A stretch of DNA of 64,000 nt from Calliopsis andreniformis (taxonomy: Eukaryota > Arthropoda > Insecta > Hymenoptera > Andrenidae): NCBI RefSeq assembly GCF_051401765.1, contig NC_135071.1:10704961-10768960 (forward strand), read 5' to 3'. Numbering within the stretch: position 1 is the stretch's first letter; each line of letters begins with the position of its first letter. The notes under the pieces were generated by a model. That model made no database searches and was not told the DNA's origin. It saw only the letters and a program-made list of their open reading frames with translations. Position numbers and translations under genes: made by a program. This document shows, one piece after another, positions 30,501-42,500 of this stretch.

Positions 30501-33500
30501 ATATATCTCCTAAACTAATGGCATTTTACCATGAGAGACTTAGAAGTTTTTCTATAGGTAACAATGACCATATTGCAGAATTCCATAAAAAAAGCTTTTG
30601 TATGGCTTCCATGCATACATGAATCTAGGAGGAAATCAGCTTCATCCAATTATGTGTCCCTCGAGACCATTCAGTTTTTATGTGAAACAGTTTCCAGTAT
30701 CATCGGCAGATTTGAAGATATTCGAGTGAGCTAATTTGAATGGAAATCACTGTATCTTTTTGTCAAAGGAATCGTGCTTTAAACTTTCAGTATTATGATC
30801 CAAAGAGAATAATTAAAAGAAATTTCACCATTTTAGGAGAGATATCATTTGGAAATGAATTTGTTTTTCTCTCGTATTGTTAATGATTCTATAAAATACA
30901 TTTAGTTGAGCCTACGTCCTAGGACTTCTTCAGCTATCAAGGAAGCTCCTATATTCTAGGCCATGTTCTCATATCTTTCTATATTTCATCAACACAAAGG
31001 AGTGTAATACACATATCTACTTTAAGTATCGAAACTCAAGGATTTGGGTTTACTCAAAGTCCCACTTCAATTGAAACTGAACCTATATCTCGAAACATAG
31101 TCAAGTCTGCTGTGTACATATTCACTATTTCTTAGTTGCTCATAACAATTATCAATGAAAGAAATTCACTTTGGTTATTTGATAAAGGAAATATTTTTCG
31201 ATTCAATTCGTCCAACCAAATTTTTTCTCTACGTTGTGATTTATGTTTTACCTACTTTATATTCCACCGTTGCTAGTAGTACAACTTTTGATTCAAATTA
31301 CTCGTAACCAGTATCAATAACTTAAAACGAATCCTAGTAAGGAAAAGTGGAATGAAACAATTTACTTCCTCCTTTAGCAACAAAGAAACATTTTCGTCAT
31401 GGACAATGTTTATAGGCGACAGAAATAAATTTCTCTCGTCGATAATGGTTATCAGTAGCGAAAACAAATTTTTGGTCTCTTATAACTGTTATTTATAACT
31501 GAAAACGTTTCACTGGAGAAAATCATTGTTATCCTTCCTATAACGTTCGTTTTTTGTGTTAGTTACGTATAACAGTTAGGATCCCTGATAAGAACATGTC
31601 GTAAACATGTGTATAACTGTATACGTTTCTTCGATAGACATAAAGCGAATCGGAAGTGTTCTGTTTTCATGTTTTCATGTTTCATGAAATATCCACGATA
31701 CATCGTTATAAAACGGCCAGGAGCTGTGTATAATGCTATGGTCGGTCGCGAACTTTGTATTCCCGTGACATCCATTTATGCAGACATTCTCGCGGATGAC
31801 GAAAGCACATGTCCGGATAGAAGATGAACGACTCCATTTCGCTTTAATGGGTGCAACAAACGTTATCTTCCAAGGAAGTGGCTGATTTTATGCAATATTT
31901 TTTTGCTGTGGTGATGAACGTAGGAAATGAGAATACAGAAATACCTTCGAGTTGTGTTCTAATAGATTTCTGTATAATCGACGTAAGTTCAGATAGAATT
32001 TCTACACATATTTCTTTCCCTTGTGTTTCAAGTCGCATCGACTTCTTGGTTATTAAGAACTAAACTATTTTAGACTATTATGGACATCAATTTGAATCGA
32101 TGAGGTTGAAAACTTGACGAGGTTTTCTATATTTCTTTTTGAAGACTGTCTTTTAGTAGTGGTCTAATTTTGAGGGAATTCTAATTATTATCGTACATCG
32201 TAAAGTGGAGCAATAAAAGTATTAAGTATAGATTTCTATTCGATGAAGGTGACTACGTAGCCAAAGTTTAATATACATATAGTTGTAATTTCAAACTGGG
32301 TCGAAAAACCTTGAGATCAATTATGATCACGTATCGAGTACAGATATCTGAGCACATTTAGTAACAGCACTGGATGTATAAACGTGTCTGCCTTCTTTTC
32401 GTGTGATTAATATGCAAAGATGGAAATACATACGTAACCTTGTAACTTTGAAATTAATAAAATTATTGATTTTAAGTAGCGTATCTGGTTGGAAAAAGGT
32501 TTGATCATGGGGAAGGGACTATACTAACACCAATCGAATTTGCATTCTTTCTGAGTGATTTTTTCCAGTTCAGCGACAGTATTATAGTTAAAAAATTCCT
32601 TATTATAGTTAAAAAATTGACTTCGTGGTGTGAGTCATATCAAATGTATACAATATATGCTAAACTTGTTAAATACGATAACAATAAATAAAAAAATTAC
32701 AGTTTTAAAAAGGAAGTACTTATTTGTAAGAGACAAATTGTGATAAGTGATATTCATATAGCAGTATAAGTGCAAAGTATGATATACATATTTATGGTTT
32801 AAGTCATATCTACTCATCTATTTGTATTGATTACTTATTTGATTATTTCGAGTGTTTTCTGTGCGAATGATTTATTTATTGAATAATTTCCATTGGTCTT
32901 TCTTTACAGCTGGGTTTCTTCACATATTATACAGTAGCGATGGGAGAAGTGAATCCTTCGGGGCCGGTACCAATCGATAGTGTCTTCATTTACAGACCAG
33001 ACAAACGTCTAGAACTCTGGAGGTTCGCGTTCTACATGTTCCTTCATGCTGGGTAAGTTTTGTTAAATTTTTTAAATTAAAACAAACAAGATTCCAAATA
33101 ATTATAATAATAACTACATCACTCTGAACTTTCTCAGAATGTTGATCTCATATTGCTCCTTTGCTGCAATAGTGATATAATTGAGACAGTAACTGTTTTT
33201 AAGTTATTAGTATAAAAAAAAAACTGATTTGTGTATGAGAAGTATCTATTACCTGGTTTTTCGAAAAAATTATGACTGTTAAATTATGTCAAAAAGTTAT
33301 ATATAAATGTCAGTAAAATCACTTATGAAATAGCAATTGATTGAGCTTATGACTAAAAGAAAACTCTGTGATTATTTTGTTCTAAATATTAAGAATCTTT
33401 TGTATATTAGTAATATATTAATATTTTTTACTCTTTTATAATAGTAAATTTATGAAAAATTGCACGTTTTTCATTATTTCTACATTGTCATATATGTATT

Positions 33501-36500
33501 TGCATCCACTAAAATTTATAACATAATATGAAGAAATTCTGTCATATAATTAAGAGATGTCATATTGAATAAGAGTAAATCGAAAAAAGTATTTATATCA
33601 TTTCTTAATTATAGTATGCTCATTTTTAACGAAATTAATATTCACCCTATATCTTGAAGAAAAGTTTGATACGTGATTGTATTTTGTATTTTTCATCCTT
33701 TTTCTCGATTGGTCATCCTATAGTGTAAATATACAACCATATAGCTGTAGCGTTAATCCTTAATGCTAATTCCGCTTTGATAAAACGCTTTGAAATCCCT
33801 TTCCGCTCGATGTAAATCGAATTGAGCTGCCGTTTTACGATTTGACTAAAATTATGTGAATGTCCTGGCGCATTACGCGTGCAATCCTATACTGGAAAAA
33901 TATGCCTCTTTTTTATTCTATACTCTTCGGCCTCCTCTGTCTCTTTCATGAATAACTTTTTCTTCCTACTTTTTTTAGCTATTCTCTTTTCTTTGGTTTT
34001 ATTTAATTTATTGTTTTAAATTATTAGAAAGGTAAAAATATTGAAGAATATTGAAGATTGTAATCCATTTCCAAGAAGTTAATTTCCTAAAATAAAATTT
34101 ATCGAAATAAGTTTATAGTTAAATAATAGATTTTATAAAAAATGAAATATTTCAGATCAAGGATATATTGTAAAACGAATTTACAAGCAAATTTAAGGTT
34201 TCAAAATATTGAACAAGTTATTTTCATGATTTTGTTTTTTGTTTTTTAGAAACAATACTTAATGTAAATATTAAATATTTTAAAATTCACCTTCATGACG
34301 CATACGAGCCAGTAATTCATTAATCATCGTTTTATATTTTTTGAATCATAAAAAATGAATAAATCTATCAATCTATAGTTCGTTTATTAATAATTTTGCG
34401 TCACAGAGTTGTGTTCTTTTAGACGATACTTGAACTATTTTCTCCCTTTAAGTGACTGTCAAAATTCTTCTCAGATTATTATTGTTTTTTAACAGTGTTC
34501 TTTTATCGATATCTCCTTTTATCATATTTTCTCCTTTTTTAACTGTAACTGGCAAACAGAGGGCAACGCGCGAGAAAGGACGATAGAACGGGGTCGGTAG
34601 AGAAGTTTTCAGCAGTGAAGCTCTCTAAATTATTCATGGAAACGCCAGATAAGGCGACCATTTCCCTACGTGCGTATGGAAACGATGATAAGGATGACCC
34701 AACGTTTTCCCATAGATCATGTGCCCCTTCTTTGTCCTATTTTCCTCTCCTACTTTCTCTTTGTCGAAAAGATATTGTGATGCAGTTATTAATGAAAGTA
34801 CAGAAACGCGTCACTTTCACACAATTCCCATGTTAACGTACCTATAAAGGATAACCCATTTGAAGTTTCGCTTGTAATTGTTTCCTAGCTCGCTTAAAAA
34901 AATGTTTTAAATAAATATGAAGAATAAATATTTCAATGTTTTAAATAGATACTACAAATAAATATTTAAATATCGTAAATAAATATTAAGAATAAATGTT
35001 TAAATGTTTGAAGTGTCCATCTAGAGAAAATTCGTGACAATCAAAAATTTTCCCCCGAAACAGAGCAAATTTAATTTAACACATTTTTTTAAACGAGCTA
35101 TAGTGTAGAAAATTACGCGTGAAACTTCAAAATGAATCATCCTCTATGTAAAACTAAAAGTTCATCATTTTCCTCTTACTTGTCCAATATTTTATCGACT
35201 GTTAATTAGTTCTTGCTTGGAAACTTGTCTTCTCCTTTCCATTCGATAAACGGCTTGGCAATGAACCGTTTGAATTTTATCGAATAATTTCACGTTTGCG
35301 TAATCGTCGACTCTTTGACACGATTCGTTGCATCGTGTTTAGATTTGAAGAGGCGACAAGAACGACGCGACACCCATGAACTTCGAGCGTCTCCATGCCT
35401 CCTCGACATCCGATCGAATTCTTCAGTGCGTCGACCGCATTGTAACTAAAGACGCGACCGTGCTCAGACTCGTCGGGGATGTAAATTGTGCACTTAATAG
35501 GCTCACGTTTTACTCGAACGACTTAGCTTGCATGTCAGGTCGAACTTAGGTCTGAAACTTTTTCTCTGACGGAGTTTTTTTCTTCAATATTCGCCAAGAA
35601 TTTTCATTCCAAATGTCCATCGACTTTCATCCAGAGATGCAGTTCTTTCGTAAATTACTTTCTCTGCTGCGACAGTTGCAATATTTGACAGCAAGTGTTG
35701 TATTCATGCAGTGTAGACGTGATCATTGAATTTGTTATAATTACCTTAGTTTGTTATATAGGGTGATTCATAAATTTTGTCCATAATTCAGGGGGATGAA
35801 TCTACTCTCTCAAATAAGTAAAAATGACATATGAACATATAGTGGCAGACGAAAAAGAATTAGAAAGTAAGCAAAATGTAAAGACACTTTAATTTTATAA
35901 AAAGATATTGTAGAGTTAGTGTTCATGCTATGTGGAAAGTGGAGATATTCTAGAATAGACTCTTACCAATATAAGGTAAAACATTTAGCGTAGAAGTTAC
36001 TGTGCTAAGGCTACGTGAAATTTCAAAGTGTCTTTTTTTCTTTTATCTGCCACCAAATGCATCATATACTTTAATTTTTGAGTTATGGATAATTAAAAAA
36101 AATGTTTTAAGTGTCTTCCTCATGCCTTAATAATTAAAGCATCAGTAACAGTTTTTTATTAGGAAAAGAAAAGTAAGTTTTCTGTGTGGAAAGAAATTGT
36201 GGAAAGCAGTTTTTTTGGAACCATGCTTTCTTCCAGCTCGACTAAATGGGACTGTTTATCTTCATTTTTCACGGAGCGATCTTCAGGAACTACAGCATAA
36301 TGTGCCCCTGGATATCAGACAAAATTTGTGGTTCATGCACTATGCTGCTCTACATTATTTTCTTCGTACACTGAGAATATTCCTCAACCATACCTTTGCA
36401 AACCGCTGCATAGGACGAAGTGGATTCACTGCATGGCCATCATGATCTACTGATGTCAACCCATTACACTTCTTCTTTTGGGCTTTTTAAAACGCAAGTG

Positions 36501-39500
36501 AACAATGTGTACCATTTATGAAAAAGAATACAAAATAGATTTGGGATTATTTGAAGAGTATCTGGTACTTTTAAGTGTATTTGAAATTCGATGCTAAGTT
36601 GTGCAATATCGAATGTCGAGGCACGAGGCAGTCACTTCGAATATTTTCTTTAAACATACATAACTTGATAATTGAGGTGTATAGGGTGCTTGATAATATG
36701 TGTCAGAAATTTTAAGGAGTAATTCTATATGCTAATAAAAAACGAAAATTGCATTTAAGGCTTCGTTTGGCTATAAGGTTGAGTTATTAATTGTGGAAAA
36801 CGTACCTAAAAATGCACGAGAGTGTGTCCGACTTGAGACCTATTCTACTGCTGGTCTGCATTAGCCAGGTCAGACACAGCGAAATCAGTAGAATAAGTCC
36901 CCAAGTCAGACACATTTCACGTATATTATAGGCATTTTCTCAACAACTAGTGACTTAAAAACAAAGCCTTAAACGCATGTACTACGTGACGTTCTTCATT
37001 TTCCTCCTATTGCATTCTATTTACGCATATAGAATCACTTTCTAGAATTTCTGACACTTATTATCGAACACCTTGTATAAGAAATATATCATATGGTCAT
37101 AAAACTTTATTTATTTCAATGTGTAGATGCACCTCTCGAAGTATGAATATGCATTTATGAATCGCCATGTTTAAAAAACTGACAACCAGGCAGTCGAGAT
37201 CGACAGAAAGACGGTTACGGTTATAGTCACGGTCACAGTCAGTGAGAGTGAGAAATAAGCCTGAGTGAAATTTGTGACACAATTTGTAATTATCATAATT
37301 ACGAATCATAACTCACAGTTCATTATCGAAATTTGTATATTAATTTGCAAAATTTGATTACGTTTGTAATTCGACCTTTGATCCTTTGCATTCCACGGTG
37401 AAATTTATGTATACATGGAATACATAAAATAAGCTCATAATAATGAAAATTTAATTGTGGATATTAATGTATTTACTTGAAGAATAAAGTCTTAAAAACA
37501 TTCTTTTCATTCATTAGTTAATACTTATTACTAGACTGTCTATTTCAAACATTGATTACTCTTTCGTTTAAATAACCTACCTCTAATAAAGTAATGCATA
37601 AAATAACTTAATTTGTAAATAAAATGTAACCTACTGGATTGATGCAGGTTAGACGAACGTAAGATACATGTAGGATATATACTGAACGCCTGTTTCTATA
37701 AGAAAAGAAAGTGTATACACTTTTTATTACCAATTTTGACCTATCATACATATCAATTATTTAAATAAAAAAGAGAATTGTTTTAAAAATGTCTGTGCTT
37801 ACGTTTCAGGTGGCTTCACCTGTTATTTAACCTAGGAGTGCAAGTGGTTGTGGGACTTCCTCTGGAAATGGTGCATGGAAGCCTAAGGATTGCGGCGGTT
37901 TATATGGCTGGAGTTCTTGCGGGTAAATAATGAGCATGCTTTACAAAGTTATATTTTAATGTAAAAAGTACAAAGCATTTTCTAAGCAAAGTTCGTTCAG
38001 TATCCACGACCACACAATTAAACATAATTGAATGTAATAAATCAATAAACTTTTACGTCGTACATTGTACGTGCAAATGAAAAAGAGATTTAGTAATAGA
38101 ACAGCAGAGTGGCAATTTGAATACAGAATTTGGATAGCTCGAAATGCTGCCCATTGAAATTTATTTTGTATACATACTTAAGGATCAAACACTGCTGATG
38201 AAAATTTCTAGTAGGTTCATTGGAAATATAGTATGCCTTTAACACGCCTCAGCTGATACAAATTACCTATACTTAAGACCTGGGAACTTTGATTGGTGTC
38301 ATTTTTATAAAGACCTAATAAAGCGGAGCTTCATATCTTATTCTCTTTAATGGCTAACTTTGTTTTTCTGCTTCCTTACTTTTGAACGCAAAAGTCCGAA
38401 AATATCAGTGAAGCGTTAAATTGGGAGCGTGAAAATCGTCTATCATCTAGGGGAGAGCTACTTTTCGAAACTTAAATCTATAATTATGAAGTGAAACAGG
38501 AAACCCTGTGGTGGTAACCCAATACACATATATTAATATTGTTTTGCATCGTATTACATACTAATAATTATATCGAAAATTGTAGTAATATCGACGTCTG
38601 TAATGAACAGGTCAGATTACCATTACTTGTAAATCAGGATATTTTACCTAATATCGAAGAGATCAATTAAATTAATAAACAATACAATCGTAGTTAGTTG
38701 ATACCTACAACAGAATGTATTAAAACTGCTTTGCCTTTTTGCAAAATAAAAGTACTGTTTTATTGTTCCTTCTCACTCTTTGCAATCTAGTTTTCCCGTT
38801 TATTAAGTATAATAAATTGATTTGATGTATACAATGATATTTAAATAAAATTAAGTATATATTATATTTTTTTATTGTATTCATATTACAATTTGTCTCG
38901 TCGCAGTAAACTACAAAAAAAGTTGTGGAGATTCTCTAGAAGATCGTTTCTAACAGATCGTTTCTAAGTTATTAATTCTTGAAAAACACTTGAAGTACCC
39001 GAGAAATGCGTCTGACTGGTCTTATTCTACTGACTTACTCGTCTGACGCTGCGCTGACCTGGCCAGTGCATGCTGGCAGTAGAAAAAGTTCCCAAGCTAG
39101 ACACTTTTCGTGCTCATTTTACGTATACCTTTAACAATTATAACTTGAAAACGAAGTCTCAAATGTAATTTTGTTAGTCTTTTTATTCGTTTTATTTTTG
39201 CATCTAGAAACTTTCTTCTAGGTTTCTACTACTTGTCGAACATCTTATACAGAGTGTACTGTAATAAGTGGGTTCTGAATCAGTCCCTGAAGGACTGATT
39301 TAAAATTAATAGACTGATTTTAAAAATAATAAAGAAAGTTCATATAAACTTGTCTTATTTGACCTTCTTTTCGAGATATATGAGGATACTTGTAATCCTT
39401 AATGTATTTTTATACATTAAAAGGTCTGCTGAAAGTGTTGAAATATTTTAATACAAAATAGAACAAGGGTTTGAACGAATTCGAGGAATATCAAGGAATA

Positions 39501-42500
39501 TTGGAAAAGTAATCACATCGATGACGAGGCGTTTCCAAAGATTGGTTGAAATGCAAGGTAGTCATTTTGAACATTTTTTATGAAGGTAATCAGATACTAA
39601 ATGACAGAACACAAAACTTGCTATATCTCGTAAACAAGGTCAAGTAGGACATACGTTTATATGAACTTTTTTTATTATTTTTAGATACTACATCAGTCCT
39701 TGAAATGTTGCATACTTATTATCCTGTATAAGTATTTACATTTTATTTTATCGACATGTTGTAAATTGTTTGTTTCAAATTGATACAAGGCAATAAAAGA
39801 AATTTAACCACACCATTTACAAGTATGACACTGTTAAAAAATGTTTCCCATCTGAGATATAAAAGTATAATTTATATATAAATAAGTGATAATTATTAAA
39901 TAAAAGAAAAATTGAAAATTTCAATTTCAGCGTAGCACACCAATGGAATTCGTAATTGCAATGTTAATCACAATAAATGAAAAATTTGATTGAATCATAA
40001 ATTTTCACGAAAGTAAGAACTAACAATGTTTGGTCACAGAATGAACAATTTAATCTTCTTGTCTAAATGTATACCGCAGATTTTGACTTAAATTGCAATA
40101 GATGCACATGTTGGAAACATTACTTGAAGTTTGTAGTATAACCAAGGCAATTTCTCTCTCTCCTTTCTTCCGACAGCCTGTCTTTTGTTTCGTCCCTCTT
40201 TCCCTGAGGACGTACAGTGGCGACAGCTTGTCTGCGATATCATGCAGAATTAATTTGTATGCATCGCACTTATACCGATATTATACGATTTTAACTACAT
40301 ACACGAAGTGCAACGATATCTATTCCCTAACATTTTTTTCCTGAAATTATTTTTGTTTCCTGTTGTTTCTTTTGTTCAATCTTCAATCTTCACTTTGTCT
40401 CATTTCTTTCAATACACAAAGTCGTCATTTTTAATCTTAGACAATAGACTCTTGAATAGGACAATTTTATCTATCATATGTTTTATAATGCTCTAATCAA
40501 GTAGTTTAACAGATAGAAATTTTTGTTTTCGACTTGTCACAGTTTTCTCGCAGGGATGTTGCGTATACTTATCTACTTATTATTCGTTAGGTCGAAAATA
40601 CAATTAATTTCTCCATCAACTTCTTATAATGTTAGTGGAGTACATATTTGTATAATTTTTATTTAGCTTTAAAATATTATCTGCGTTATCTCTGGTCTCG
40701 TCCTCGTATTCGTTCTAATGTTTGTTCAGGGGGTCCTCGCCTCTTATTCCATTACTTTCGCGTTCCTCTTTGTGAATGCATCTACGTGCCTTACACTCAC
40801 CTTTTAAATGCACGCTCTATTTTCTCGTTTCGAGCAATACGGAATGCATAGCTTATCTTTGCAACTACCTTTCCACTTTATCTGTTTCTTCCTTTTTTAT
40901 ATTTTTCTTTCCCTCATCTCCCCTGGCATCCTACGATTATTCCTTCGATTTTTTTTACAGAAAAGTCGATGAAAAGGCTCGGCTAAGAAAATTTATTTTC
41001 CTTTGAAAGACAGTTGAGCTATAAACTTCAAGTACTTGGTTATTAGCACCTGTAAATTGTTAAACTTCTTATACGTTTACTTTGATATTTGATATTATTT
41101 TGACAAGAAAATTCTTTACTCTATTTTACACGATCTAATTTATATAGAACAATCGATATCAACGAGCTTGAAAATTTCAAAAGCAGAGTCACACCTATAT
41201 CAGATTCTCAAAAAATTCGAGTTAATATCTTAATTAAAATCTAGTCTGCAGAATTTATATTTTCGAGAAGATGAAACGACATTAAAAGAATTTTTTCAAT
41301 TTAAAATAAAGGTATGAAAAGACACAAGTTTATAAGACAGTATTCAAGTCAAAAACTAAATTGCAAAGATGGAACTTAATTTGGAACATTATTTTTGCGA
41401 TATTATGTTACAATCCGCGAATACAGTACTTCCTTGATATAAGCTGACTACTCACTAACAACTTAATAATGCATGTCATGTTTCCAAGATCAATGCATAC
41501 TGTTCATACTCACGATATTCCACCTTGATGTTATTCACTTTAAGTAATTTCAAACTATAACGAATGTAACAACGAGAATATAACAAGGAAATACTAGATT
41601 ATTTTATCCCAGAATTAAGTACTATTTTTGTTATTTAATCGATTGTTTTGTAATGTTTGTAGGTTCTTTGGGTACGTCGGTGTTTGACACGGACGTGTAC
41701 CTCGTTGGAGCTAGTGGGGGTGTTTACGCTCTTCTTGCGGCTCATCTAGCTAATGTCTTGCTCAACTACAACAATATGGAGTTCGGTATAGTCCGGTTAA
41801 TAGGTATCTTTGTCATTGGTAAGATTTCAAATAATTTTTCATTCAATCTTTTAGTATATTTTCTTTCACCATATTCTTTCAAAACGAAGCAGATAGCCGA
41901 TGCTCTTATGACAACAGTTAATGTCCTCTTAAAAGGTTTTTCTTTTGCTTCAGTAGCTTTTGTAATATCAGTTTCATATTGGTTCTATATTTGTTCTATT
42001 TCTGTTCTAATCTTGTTCTGTTTCTGTTTTATTTCAGTTCTGGAACGGTTACTATTATATATGTAGGTTCTATTTCAATCTTTAAATTAGTTCTCTTCAT
42101 TAGTTTGCAAAACTGTTAGAACATATTAAATCATCCCATATATAGTATCACTGGAAATTATTTTACTTTTAAAACCATTCATGTTTAATATTATATTCAA
42201 TTATTATTGATATACAGGATACTATTTTCTATAATAATTTTTTATCCTTGAGATTATTTCTTAAATCTTTTTCTGAAAGAAATTTTTCTCTTTCGAATAA
42301 GCATGTGAAAAGAAGAATGACAATACTTGGGGCGGTCTAATATATGATTTTTGAAGTAAGTTGTTAAATATTTTAAGAATTTACTTTTAGGAATCTATTT
42401 CCATTAATAAGTTTATTTTTATGAAATTCTATTAAAAATTTATGTCTAAGAATTTTAATTATGATTTTATTGTAATTTAATCGCATTATTAATATTTCGT

